Shown here piece by piece: positions 38,026-45,986 of a DNA stretch of 64,000 nt (position 1 is the stretch's first letter; each line of letters starts with the position of its first letter). The stretch lies in assembly GCA_030604735.1 (NCBI GenBank), contig JAUVVG010000018.1, positions 1 to 64,000 on the forward strand, in the 5' to 3' direction. The stretch is from Azoarcus sp. GTDB lineage: Bacteria > Pseudomonadota > Gammaproteobacteria > Burkholderiales > Rhodocyclaceae. The position numbers and the translations under genes are program-made. The notes under the pieces were generated by a model. It saw nothing but the letters and a program-made list of their open reading frames with translations. It was not told the DNA's origin and did no database searches.

Positions 38026-39264
38026 ATGCATCAGTTTGCCAACCTTAGGCTCGGACAATGGCGTCAGTTCAAGTCGATTGACCTTGATCTAACCAGACAA
38101 ACAACCGTCTTGACGGGGGCTAATGGTTGCGGAAAGACGACGGTTTTAAATGTGTTGAGCCACCATTTCGGGTGGAGTGTGAATTTTGTGTCTACCCCTT
38201 TCATGGGAGGCAAGAGAAGGAAGAAGTTTTTCTCTGATATTCGAGCCCTGTTCAAAGACGAACAGAGCGAGCACCAGGAGGGAGCGGTAGAGGTTGGTGA
38301 GCTTAAATACTCTAATGATGTTGTCTCTAAGCTGCTTACTCCCGCAGGCAGGTCAGCAAATCCCCAGTATCAGCTTAGTTATCACAATAAGCAGAATGTG
38401 GTTGGGATGCATATACCGTCACATCGCCCTGCAATTACCTATCAGCAGATAGACCAAATTCCAACAAACCCGAAAAGTAATCAACAGCACTATCAGGAAT
38501 TTCAGCAGTTGTTGCTTCAAACATATGGTTCCGCAAACGTTCGCAATCCCGGACTCATTTTGAAGCAGTCGTTGATATCGCTGGCGCTGTTCGGCTCAGG
38601 AAATGATTTCGTTCAGGAAAATCAAGAGTACAGGGAGCTATTTGAAGGTTTTCAAAAAGTTCTCTCTATATTGCTTCCAGAAAGCATCGGTTTCCGAAAG
38701 ATCGAAATACGGATGCCGGATGTAGTGCTCGTGACCGATTCTGGTGATTTTTCGCTTGACGCCATGTCGGGTGGTGTGAGCTCGTTGTTCGGGATAGCTT
38801 GGCAGATTCACATGTATGGCGCGGACAAACCAGCTTGTACAGTAATCATAGATGAGCCCGAAAACCATCTGCATCCAAGTATGCAGCGCACGCTTCTCCC
38901 AAGTCTTGAAAAGGCGTTTCCAAAGTACCGCTTCATAATAGCTACACATAGTCCATTCATCGTGACATCCAATCCCGATGCAAACGTTTTCGGATTAATG
39001 CACAACGAAGATAAGCAAGTCATTTCGGAGCACTTAGCTCACGCCGATTTGGCGTCGAGTCCAGATCGTGTGTTGCGAGAGATATTGGACGTTCCAACAA
39101 CAATTCCAGTGTGGGTCGAAAACGAAATTAAGAATGTCCTCAGGAAGCATTCTGGAAGCCCAGACAACGAGGAGAAGATACGGGCTATCTTTTCCGAGCT
39201 TCAAAAGCTAGGCATCAGTGATTCACTGTCTGGGTTCGTTCGAGAGCAAGGGAGCAATAAGTGA
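38026..39264 (+). CDS. AAA/ABC-type ATPase, Septu (PtuA)-like
   Basis: A 412-residue ATPase with Walker A GANGCGKTT (31-39), a signature-like segment LDAMSGGVSSLFG, Walker B CTVIIDEPENHLHP (about 271-284) and an H-loop ATHSP (306-310). In Septu phage defence, PtuA is such an ATPase encoded directly upstream of the HNH nuclease PtuB; here the nuclease gene starts inside this gene's stop (GTGA overlap). The pair is clearly AT-richer than its surroundings, which suggests transfer. The start at 38026 follows AAGAGCGAGA. Confidence 0.72.
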   Translation: MHQFANLRLGQWRQFKSIDLDLTRQTTVLTGANGCGKTTVLNVLSHHFGWSVNFVSTPFMGGKRRKKFFSDIRALFKDEQSEHQEGAVEVGELKYSNDVVSKLLTPAGRSANPQYQLSYHNKQNVVGMHIPSHRPAITYQQIDQIPTNPKSNQQHYQEFQQLLLQTYGSANVRNPGLILKQSLISLALFGSGNDFVQENQEYRELFEGFQKVLSILLPESIGFRKIEIRMPDVVLVTDSGDFSLDAMSGGVSSLFGIAWQIHMYGADKPACTVIIDEPENHLHPSMQRTLLPSLEKAFPKYRFIIATHSPFIVTSNPDANVFGLMHNEDKQVISEHLAHADLASSPDRVLREILDVPTTIPVWVENEIKNVLRKHSGSPDNEEKIRAIFSELQKLGISDSLSGFVREQGSNK

Positions 39265-39905
39265 GATCGCTGGAGAAGCTCCCAAAGCCCGAGGTCCTTG
39301 AAATTAATGAACAAGGTTGGCTTGCGGATTATCTTTCAGACAAGACTAATGCAACAAAACGATACAGGTATAGGGATCCGGATATTAAGCGGCAGTTGAA
39401 AGAAGAGACAGGATTTAAATGTGTTTATTGCGAGAGCAAGATTGGGCATAACACCCCAGGCGACGTGGAGCACAAAATCCCGTCCTCAAAGGATGAATCC
39501 AAGCACTTCGATTGGAATAATCTCACTATTGCTTGCACTGAATGTAATCGCCGAAAAAACGACTATTACAAGGAAGGTGAAGAGTTTCTAGATCCTTATT
39601 CCGACGACGTTGAGCAATGGCTGGAGCACCATGGCCCCCTCGTCTATTGGAAGGCGGGAAATGTGAGGGCCGAGATCACCATTCGAAAGCTCGAGTTGAA
39701 CAGTGAGGCGAGAGCGCAACTCGTCTTTCGTAAAATCGAAAAGCTTGATGGGTTGGCCAATCTTGTTGAGCGCTGGAATAGCGAGAAAAATCCAACTCTT
39801 AAATCACTCCTATATTTGCAGATTAGCGAAATGGTTTCGGCAAAGTCCGAGTATTCGGCGATGGTTCTGAGCGTATTGAGAAGCAAAGGGATAACACAAG
39901 CGTGA
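39261..39905 (+). CDS. HNH endonuclease, Septu (PtuB)-like
   Basis: A 214-residue nuclease. Cys54 and Cys57 (FKCVYCES), His71 (DVEHKIPSS), then Cys92 and Cys95 (IACTECNRRKND) form a zinc-bound HNH domain, with the usual NNL between. The C-terminal half is helical. Translation starts at GTG overlapping the stop of the ATPase by four bases, so expression is coupled. In Septu the pair degrades nucleic acid after phage infection. Other ATPase-HNH defence pairs exist, so the assignment is by architecture. Confidence 0.72.
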   Translation: MRSLEKLPKPEVLEINEQGWLADYLSDKTNATKRYRYRDPDIKRQLKEETGFKCVYCESKIGHNTPGDVEHKIPSSKDESKHFDWNNLTIACTECNRRKNDYYKEGEEFLDPYSDDVEQWLEHHGPLVYWKAGNVRAEITIRKLELNSEARAQLVFRKIEKLDGLANLVERWNSEKNPTLKSLLYLQISEMVSAKSEYSAMVLSVLRSKGITQA

Positions 39906-39913
39906 ACTCAGAC

Positions 39914-39963
39914 GCCCAACTACGCTGCGCTCCGCTGGGCGCCGGTTACGCTGGTCGTTGAGC
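39914..39963. repeat. attC-like site after the Septu-like pair (tentative)
   Basis: GCCCAAC (39914-39920, fitting RYYYAAC) and GTTGAGC (39957-39963, fitting GTTRRRY) enclose a GC-rich self-complementary segment including CGCCGGTTACGC. This is the layout of an integron attC site, here only 50 bases long and imperfect. It starts nine bases after the HNH stop, where a cassette end would be expected. No integron integrase is in the window. Confidence 0.3.
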
Positions 39964-40109
39964 GTCCGCTTTCCTGAGGCGCGTAGGGCGGCTCAGGGTC
40001 GTTAGTGTGAATTGGAAACTTCGGTAACCGGTCATTCCTCTCGCATATAGCCGAGTAGAATCGAGCGACACCATTGGCCGAACACCGGTCCGTATGCCCC
40101 CACATAAAA

Positions 40110-40137
40110 CCCCCCCCCAACCAACCAACCAACCCAC
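40110..40137. repeat. Simple sequence tract C9 plus four AACC units
   Basis: Nine Cs (40110-40118) are followed by AACCAACCAACCAACCCACC. On the coding strand of the helicase fragment this is (TTGG)4 then G9. Such tracts are slippage-prone; a change of one unit shifts the reading frame of the C-terminus. Confidence 0.85.
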
Positions 40138-41114
40138 CTCAAACACAACACTCATCGGCGCACTCCCCGTATGGCTTCGATAGCGCACCGGCCCGTGATA
40201 CACAAACGGCGCAGCCTTGCCGCCCGCGAGCTTCGCGTCGCGCACGAACAGGTGTAGTGAAATCCCGCGCTTTTCATGCTCGATGATCTCGCGTCCGCGC
40301 TTGCTGTCTGGAGTGGTTGCGTTCTGGCTTTGCCAGTGGAAGGTGTGGTCGTCGATCCAGTGGTCGAGGTAGCGGTGGTCCTGGGCTTTGCCTTGTTTGT
40401 TGAGGGTGACGAGTAGTACGTGTGCGTTTTGGTCCGGTAGGACGACGTGGCCGCTGTTCCAGTTGCTGGGGTTGAAGGTTTCGTGGAACAGGGTGGGGAT
40501 GTCTTCGCGCATGAAGGCTTCGCCGATGGCGAGTTCGAGCGGGTCGATGACGGCTTTGAAGCGGGCGAGGGTTCTGAGCTCGGATGCGAGTTCGGGGGTG
40601 ACGTGGAGGTCGTCGTAGTCCGGGTTGTTGGCGACGAGGACGTAGCTGCCGTCGCGGTTTTTGGTGACGACGCGCAGCAGGTATTGATCGTCGCCGGTCT
40701 GGTCCTGGCGTTCGATGGCCATGGTGCTGCCGGTGATGGATCCGGCGTTGGCGGGGCTGACGAGTTCGTGCAGGATGTAGTCGCCGTCCTGGATCGGGTG
40801 TTTGCTGCCGTTCATCGAGTTGCCGGCGGCGCGGGCGATGAAGTGGCGGGCGGGGTCGAGACGGCCGTGGCCGGGGCCGAGGCTGCGGTGTTCTTCGGCG
40901 TCGGCGCGGGCGGTGCGGAAATGGCCGCAGGCGATGCGCAGGTTCGGGAAGTAGGGCAGTTCGGCGCGATCGGGTGTGGCGCGTTGGAACGGGATGACGT
41001 TGTCGGGCGGGGCGTCGGCGGTGCGGCGGACTTCGTAGGCGGCGAGGCGGTAGTCGACCAGTTCATGCACCAGCGCGGTAAAGCGCTCGCGGTGTTCGGC
41101 GGCGACGTCGAAGG

Positions 41115-41150
41115 TGGGTTCGAGGGTGGGTTCGAGGGTGGCTTCGAGCG
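41115..41150. repeat. 12-bp tandem repeat, about three units
   Basis: GGGTTCGAGGGT occurs twice in a row and once more with changes. On the coding strand it produces the short peptide repeat LEATLEPTLEPTF in the helicase fragment. The unit is a multiple of three, so copy changes keep the frame. Confidence 0.7.
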
Positions 41151-41532
41151 GCTGCTCGCGGATGCGGAAGAAGGTTTTGGCGGTGGCGGGCTGGTTGCCG
41201 CCGGTCCATGCTTTGACCGGGTTGTCGCGCCAGTAGCGTTGCCAGGGTTCGTTGGTGCCGTCGGCGGTGTCGCCGAGCGTGTCGGGGAGGTCGGTGAGGA
41301 GCGGGTGGCGGCGTTGCAAGACTTGCCACGAACGTTCGGCGAGCGCTGGCAGGGACGGCGCGGCGGACCAGCCGTCGAGCTCATCAGCGTCTCAACCGCC
41401 GTCGCCCGACCTGCTCAAGATCGCGCAGGAACTCGGACAAATCAAGGGGTGCCGTATACGCAATCGACCGTGTTCGCCATTCGCTCGGGGACTACCGGCG
41501 ATTAGTTCGGCGCGTCTGAATTTTGGGACTCT

Positions 41533-41949
41533 TCAAACCTTCAGTACGTCAGCGCAAAACGCGGTCGGCGTCAGAATGCGCGTGCGCCCCAGATGGCCGC
41601 GCTTCAGCAGACCGGCGCGATGGTCGCCGGTTACCAGGTAGTCCGCATTGCCCGCGTCGGCCATCGCCAGTAGAAAGGCGTCGTCCGGATCGTCCGCTTC
41701 GAACCCGTGCGGTAGTTGTTCCAGCACCAGTGCGCGTTGCAGGTTGTTGATCATCACGCCGACCTTTGCGGGCTGCAGCACGGCTTGCAGCTTGGGGTAA
41801 CGACTGGCGCGGCGGATTTCCTCTAGCTGTGCGTGCGATGTCACCAGCTCGAAGCGTGCAGTGCGCCATGCGCGGTAAATCGTGTCCGGTGCCCCGTGCG
41901 GCGAAATCAGCGCACTGAGCAGAATGTTGGTATCCAGGACGACCCGCAT
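41533..41949 (-). CDS. PIN-domain toxin (VapC-like ribonuclease)
   Basis: A 138-residue PIN nuclease with acidic metal ligands: Asp6 in VVLDTNILLSALISPHG, the glutamate region HAQLEEI, and the cluster ADDPDDAFLLAMADAGNADYLVTGD. PIN toxins of this branch cut tRNA, rRNA or mRNA. The gene overlaps the stop of the upstream antitoxin by one base, so the module is co-translated. All key acidic residues are present, so it should be active. Confidence 0.85.
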   Translation of the reverse strand: MRVVLDTNILLSALISPHGAPDTIYRAWRTARFELVTSHAQLEEIRRASRYPKLQAVLQPAKVGVMINNLQRALVLEQLPHGFEADDPDDAFLLAMADAGNADYLVTGDHRAGLLKRGHLGRTRILTPTAFCADVLKV

Positions 41950-42188
41950 TACTGGGACTTGGCCCAGTCAAGCGCCTCGCTCACCATCGCTGCAAGATCT
42001 GTCTCGCTGACACCGGCATTGGCTGCCTTCGCTTCTTTTGCGCTCAATTCAAGAATGTGGGCGCGCACGGCCTCTTCAACGAAGCGCGACAGATCGCCCT
42101 TGCGCCCGCCGCCTTGGCTGGCCAGAAACATCCGCAATGCCTGATCGGTTTCCGCTGAAACCGCCACGTTCCAACGCGTGGTCATCAT
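41949..42188 (-). CDS. Ribbon-helix-helix antitoxin of the PIN toxin
   Basis: A 79-residue protein starting MMTTRWNVAVSAETDQALRMFLAS. The segment GGGRKGDLSRFVEEAVRAHILEL is a ribbon-helix-helix DNA-binding fold. The C-terminal tail (VSETDLAAMVSEALDWAKSQ) would wrap the toxin. An AGGAG site precedes the start (a second ATG is three bases further). It overlaps the toxin start, the usual order for VapBC-like modules, and probably autorepresses the operon. Confidence 0.8.
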   Translation of the reverse strand: MMTTRWNVAVSAETDQALRMFLASQGGGRKGDLSRFVEEAVRAHILELSAKEAKAANAGVSETDLAAMVSEALDWAKSQ

Positions 42189-42263
42189 GATTGACTCCTG
42201 ATATCGGTGTTTATGTGTTTATACACTCAAAAGCCTGTCTGCGCCACGGACTGCTGCTTTTCT

Positions 42264-42462
42264 GATGTACCGGTTGGCCGCGCGCAGCACAAGGACAATC
42301 GGGTGCAGGTCGAGGCGGCCCGACCCTTCGAGCAGGGGGCTCGCGTCACTGGTGCGGCGACACCCGCAACTCCTCAAGGCCTTCGGCACCTTCTCGAAGT
42401 GGGCCAATCAGATGAGGACGCTTGGCGGTGGCAACCACTTCATCGAGATGCGCCTGGACGAG
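42264..42462 (+). pseudogene. Degenerate rtcB fragment, copy 1
   Basis: About 200 bases closely match an internal part of the intact rtcB (44146-44344): GTACCGGTTGGCCGCGCGCA, then the region encoding QLLKAFGTFSKWANQ and GGGNHFIE. The reading frame is broken by small indels and there is no start or end of the gene. It shares two base variants with copy 3 that the intact gene lacks. The rest of 42189-42610 has no other recognisable content. Confidence 0.85.
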
Positions 42463-42610
42463 TCCCACACTTCGGCACGGTCTTGCTGCGCTTCAGGAGT
42501 CCAGACAACCCTCACGTTTGGCTCTTCACACTGGCACGTCGTGCGGCGAATTCGGCCTCAACCTCATCGTTCGACCGCCGTGCCGCCGTTGAGCTTTCAG
42601 GGAAGCTGTC

Positions 42611-42680
42611 ATTCAACGTGCTAGCTCAGGGGCGCGAGCCGCTTTGAGGCGAAGCGTCCCTCTGGAGCGGCGGGTTAGAC
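42611..42680. repeat. attC-like site upstream of the ParD/ParE-like module (tentative)
   Basis: ATTCAAC (42611-42617) and GTTAGAC (42674-42680) fit the outer core sites RYYYAAC and GTTRRRY. Between them GAGCCGCT pairs with AGCGGC, with further pairing inside, and the 3' half CCCTCTGGAGCGGCGGGTTAG has the look of attC sites. The outer boxes pair imperfectly. A toxin-antitoxin pair follows, a frequent cassette cargo. Confidence 0.35.
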
Positions 42681-42828
42681 CAGATGTCCTACTGAAAAGT
42701 CGGCGCTGGTAGAACGGCGGAAACCGTGGTCTGTCCCCCATCATTTTCGGTGCGGCAGTCTTGATAGACTCAGAAACACGAAAAAGCTAAATTATCACCA
42801 GGTAGTACCACGTGATAAGAGGCCCACA

Positions 42829-43101
42829 ATGGCAACTTCGCTTAAAATCGATGACCCGCTGAAAGATCGCGTCCAGCACCTGGCCAGCCAGCGCCGCCGT
42901 TCACCGCACTCGATCATGCTCGAAGCCATCCAGCAGTACGTCGAGCGCGAGGAAGCCCGCGAGCGCTTCAAGCAGGAAGCCCTGGCATCGTGGGCGGCCT
43001 ACAAGGAGACCGGCCGCCACCTGAGCGGTGAGGAAGTCCGCACCTGGTTGAACACTTGGGGTACCGACGAGGAAAGTTCGGTGCCGGCGTGCCACAAGTA
43101 A
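42829..43101 (+). CDS. CopG/ParD-like antitoxin
   Basis: A 90-residue ribbon-helix-helix protein: TSLKIDDPLKDRVQHLASQRRRSPHSIMLEAIQQYV is the DNA-binding part. The rest (EREEARERFKQEALASWAAYKETG) is the toxin-binding helix typical of antitoxins paired with ParE/RelE toxins. It overlaps the toxin GTG start by 13 bases. The upstream sequence holds a near-palindrome, ACCAGGTAGTACCACGTG (42797-42814), that could be its operator. Confidence 0.82.
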   Translation: MATSLKIDDPLKDRVQHLASQRRRSPHSIMLEAIQQYVEREEARERFKQEALASWAAYKETGRHLSGEEVRTWLNTWGTDEESSVPACHK

Positions 43102-43382
43102 TCGTTACTGAAAGCGCAGCGGCAGGCTTGGAGCGCTGTCGGCGATTCTTGACCGCGAAAGCCCCGGAGGCCGCCAGACGGGCAGGCCGGGCCATCGAGC
43201 AGCAATTCCTGCTTCTGGAGAAGGCCCCCGACATTGGCCGTCCGCTCCCTGAAATGCCCGAGCTGCGTGAGCTGGTGATAGCCTTCGGAAACGCCGGCTA
43301 TGTGGCCCTTTACCGCCACGAGCCAGCCGACGATGCGGTATATGTTTTGGCCTTCCGGCATCAGAAAGAGGCAGGCTACTGA
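43089..43382 (+). CDS. ParE/RelE-family toxin
   Basis: A 97-residue toxin: VPQVIVTESAAAGLERCRRFL at the start, ELVIAFGNAGYVALYRHEP in the centre, and the terminal VYVLAFRHQKEAGY characteristic of the family. The frame is open to 43056, but GTG at 43089 aligns with the family N-terminus and overlaps the antitoxin stop. ParE members poison gyrase and RelE members cut ribosomal mRNA; sequence alone does not decide. Confidence 0.82.
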   Translation: MPQVIVTESAAAGLERCRRFLTAKAPEAARRAGRAIEQQFLLLEKAPDIGRPLPEMPELRELVIAFGNAGYVALYRHEPADDAVYVLAFRHQKEAGY

Positions 43383-43386
43383 CCAG

Positions 43387-43587
43387 TCACCCCTTGAGCA
43401 CGGTCACCATGCTTGATTCAAGCAATCGACGGAAGCCTTTGTCGAAGGTCACCAGATGAAGATGGTGGTGGTGTGCCGCCGCGGCGATCCAGGCGCCGGG
43501 GATGGCGTTGGCGGTGAGATTGTGCTCGGCGCACAGGGCCGTGAAGCGGGCCCATAGCCGGCCCCATGGTCGAGGTAGGTCGCGCAC
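43387..43587 (-). pseudogene. C-terminal remnant of a VapC-type PIN toxin
   Basis: The 66 codons encode only the end of a PIN toxin: FTALCAEHNLTANAIPGAWIAAAA, then LHLVTFDKGFRRLL. The N-terminal half with the first metal-binding aspartates is missing, and the usual Asp before AW is Gly here. It abuts an unrelated fragment on the other strand at about 43566, marking an insertion or deletion junction. Not expected to be active. Confidence 0.7.
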
Positions 43588-43721
43588 AAGGCATGCTGTT
43601 GGGGCGCCTTGCCGATGTAGGGCTTGCCCTGCGCGACGTCAGCGAGTTGCTGTCGCAGGGGGTGCTGCGAAAGTCGTCAGCCGGCGGTCGCAGTACCAGC
43701 TACGAGCTTGCCAAACCCTGA
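43566..43721 (+). pseudogene. C-terminal fragment resembling a Fic-type or winged-helix protein end
   Basis: A 51-codon frame ending LLSQGVLRKSSAGGRSTSYELAKP. The string 'GVLRKSSAGGRSTSYEL' looks like the winged-helix tail of Fic-domain or regulator proteins. Nothing upstream continues it, so it is likely the stub of a gene lost in a rearrangement. The rest of 43722-43824 is non-coding. Confidence 0.35.
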
Positions 43722-43824
43722 GTAGGGCTCCAGGATGACATCGGTAGCACGTATTTCACCTACACCCCTGCGTTTGCTGAATGATCAAGCAAATGGGTTG
43801 GGGTAACCGCCGGATCAAGGGTAA

Positions 43825-45027
43825 ATGAACATGCCCGTTCAACGTGAAATTTCCAGCGCTGGCGTACCGGTCAAGATCTGGACCGACGATGTCGATGAGC
43901 GCTCGGTCGAGCAGCTCGCCAACATCGCGAGCCTGCCCTTCGTGCATCACCATGTGGCGGCGATGCCGGATGTGCATCTCGGAATCGGCGCGACCATCGG
44001 TTCGGTGATCGCCACCCATCGCGCCATCATTCCGGCCGCCGTCGGGGTGGATATCGGCTGCGGTATGGTCGCCGCACGCCTGTCGCTCACCGCCAACGAT
44101 ATCGACGAGAAAAGTCTGAAGAAGGTCTTCGACCAGATCAGCCGCGATGTACCGGTGGGCCGCGCGCAGCACAAGGACGATCGGGTGCAGGTCGACGCGG
44201 TGCGGCCCTTCGAACCGGGGCTCGCGTCACTGCTGCGGCGACACCCGCAACTCCTCAAGGCCTTCGGCACCTTCTCGAAGTGGGCCAACCAGATGGGCAC
44301 GCTCGGCGGTGGCAACCACTTCATCGAGGTGTGCCTGGACGAGCACGACCAGGTCTGGGTGATGCTGCACTCCGGCAGCCGTGGCATCGGCAATGCGATC
44401 GCCACCTATTTCATCGAACTCGCCCGCAAGGACATGGAACGCCACATGATCCATCTGCCTGACCGGGATCTGGCCTATTTCGAGGAGGGGAGCGAGCACT
44501 TCGCCGATTACGTCGAGGCGGTACACTGGGCACAGGAATACGCCATGGCCAACCGCCAGACCATGCTCGAGCTCGTCCTCGCAGCGTTGGCGCGGCATTT
44601 GCCGCCGTTCTCGGTCACCACCGAAGCGGTGAACTGCCATCACAACTACGTCGCCCGGGAACACCACTTCGGCGCCGATGTGTGGGTGACCCGCAAGGGT
44701 GCGATCCGCGCCGGCGAGGGCGACCTGGGCATCGTTCCGGGCAGCATGGGCGCGCGAAGCTACATCGTGCGCGGCCGGGGTGATCCCGAGAGCTTCTGCT
44801 CCAGCGCGCATGGGGCAGGGCGTCGCATGAGTCGCACCGCTGCCACCAAGCGGTTCACCGAAGCGGATCTTGTGCGCCAGACTCAAGGGGTGATCTGCCG
44901 CAAGGACAAGGGCGTGGTCGATGAGATTCCGGGGGCCTACAAGGACATCGATGTGGTGATGGCCAATCAGCGCGATCTGACCGAGGTGCTGCACACCTTG
45001 AAGCAGGTGGTGTGTGTGAAGGGGTAG
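43825..45027 (+). CDS. rtcB: RNA-splicing ligase RtcB (intact copy)
   Basis: RtcB joins RNA 2',3'-cyclic phosphate or 3'-phosphate ends to 5'-OH ends using GTP and manganese, and repairs tRNAs or rRNA cut by ribotoxins. The 400 residues include MPDVHLGIGATIGSV, GVDIGCGMVA, GGGNHFIE, VMLHSGSRGIGN and EAVNCHHNYV, the metal- and guanylate-binding motifs with their Cys and His ligands, and HGAGRRMSR near the C-terminus. Slightly shorter than E. coli RtcB but complete. It lies among RNA-cutting toxin genes and is flanked by two degraded copies of itself. Confidence 0.93.
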   Translation: MNMPVQREISSAGVPVKIWTDDVDERSVEQLANIASLPFVHHHVAAMPDVHLGIGATIGSVIATHRAIIPAAVGVDIGCGMVAARLSLTANDIDEKSLKKVFDQISRDVPVGRAQHKDDRVQVDAVRPFEPGLASLLRRHPQLLKAFGTFSKWANQMGTLGGGNHFIEVCLDEHDQVWVMLHSGSRGIGNAIATYFIELARKDMERHMIHLPDRDLAYFEEGSEHFADYVEAVHWAQEYAMANRQTMLELVLAALARHLPPFSVTTEAVNCHHNYVAREHHFGADVWVTRKGAIRAGEGDLGIVPGSMGARSYIVRGRGDPESFCSSAHGAGRRMSRTAATKRFTEADLVRQTQGVICRKDKGVVDEIPGAYKDIDVVMANQRDLTEVLHTLKQVVCVKG

Positions 45028-45051
45028 CCGCTTCGCCGCCCCGCAGCGATT

Positions 45052-45891
45052 ATGACCTGCGTTTCATCTATGCCCATGAAAGATACTCGCCGACTCTATA
45101 CGGATCTCGCCTGGCTCTGGCCCCTGTGGGGTGAGGTCGATGTCGACTATGCGCATTATTGCGATCGGGTGCGGGCGCTGATGGATCAGCATGCGTCAGC
45201 ACCGGTGAAGACGGTCCTCGACATCGGTTGTGGAGGGGGTAAGAATGTCCATAACCTCGAGCGTGCGTACAAGGTCACCGGCCTCGACATCAGCGCAGCA
45301 ATGCTCGCCCAGGCGCGGACCCTCAACCCGGAATGCGAGTTCATCGAGGCCGATATGCGGGACTTTTCGCTGAACCGTAACTTCGATGCCGTCTTGATGG
45401 ACGACGCGATCTCGTACATGTCTTCGCTCGCCGATTTCGAGGCCGCGTTCCGGTGCGCGTATGCGCATCTGAAACCGGGAGGGGTGCTCATCACCACGCC
45501 GGATGTCACGATCGAATCGTTTGAACAGAATCGCACCCAGACCACCACCGCCCGACGCGATGACCTCGAGGTGGTCTTCATCGAGAACATATTCGACCCG
45601 GACCCCGGTGATGAATCCTTTGAAACGACGGTGGTGTATCTGATTCGGCAGCATGGCCAGCTCAGTATCGAGACGGATCACTGGACGATGGGGCTCTTTT
45701 CGATGGACACCTGGCGCTCTGTATTGACACGGATCGGCTTCACGGTGTTCGAGACGCCCTACGCGCTGGGCGAGGACGCTTACACGGTTTTGGCGTGTGT
45801 GAAGACGCGATTCCGTCCAGTTTCGTTGCACCGCGGGGGGTGTCGCCGCGCTGTGAGTCGCTTTGTTCGAAGGACGATGGATTCTCGATGA
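45052..45891 (+). CDS. Class I SAM-dependent methyltransferase
   Basis: A 279-residue methyltransferase. Motif I is VLDIGCGGGKNVHNLE (about 55-70), with the acidic end of strand beta2 at VTGLDISAAMLAQA and motif II/III around FEADMRDF and LKPGGVLITTPDV. In-frame ATGs at 45070 and 45076 are alternative starts. The basic tail (RPVSLHRGGCRRAVSRFVRR) may be fortuitous read-through. It begins 24 bases after rtcB, so the two are probably co-transcribed; whether the substrate is RNA is not shown. Confidence 0.75.
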   Translation: MTCVSSMPMKDTRRLYTDLAWLWPLWGEVDVDYAHYCDRVRALMDQHASAPVKTVLDIGCGGGKNVHNLERAYKVTGLDISAAMLAQARTLNPECEFIEADMRDFSLNRNFDAVLMDDAISYMSSLADFEAAFRCAYAHLKPGGVLITTPDVTIESFEQNRTQTTTARRDDLEVVFIENIFDPDPGDESFETTVVYLIRQHGQLSIETDHWTMGLFSMDTWRSVLTRIGFTVFETPYALGEDAYTVLACVKTRFRPVSLHRGGCRRAVSRFVRRTMDSR

Positions 45892-45986
45892 GGCCCCGCG
45901 GGTCGGACTGTTCGGAGGTTTGTGCCGCCGTGCGCGCACTGACGTAACAGCCTTCTGCGGCCGTCGGCCGTATCGACTCGAGGGGA

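Larger units (their letters stand above)
39946..41391 (-). pseudogene. Truncated helicase C-terminal fragment with S24-like segment and DUF3427-like domain
   Basis: Without its N-terminus, the frame reads HPLLTDLPDTLGDTADGTNEPWQRYW, as in the C-terminal part of DUF3427 helicases. An S24/LexA-like segment follows (AAGNSMNGSKHPIQDGDYI, Ser168 of the frame starting at TTG 41319), then a DUF3427-like domain (FNPSNWNSGHVVLP, HWQSQNATTPDSKRGREI, ISLHLFVRD). Helicase motifs are absent and the frame is closed upstream at 41392, where a neighbouring frame looks continuous. The last residues come from a (TTGG)4-G9 tract rather than a normal C-terminus. Probably decaying; any activity is doubtful. Confidence 0.6.
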
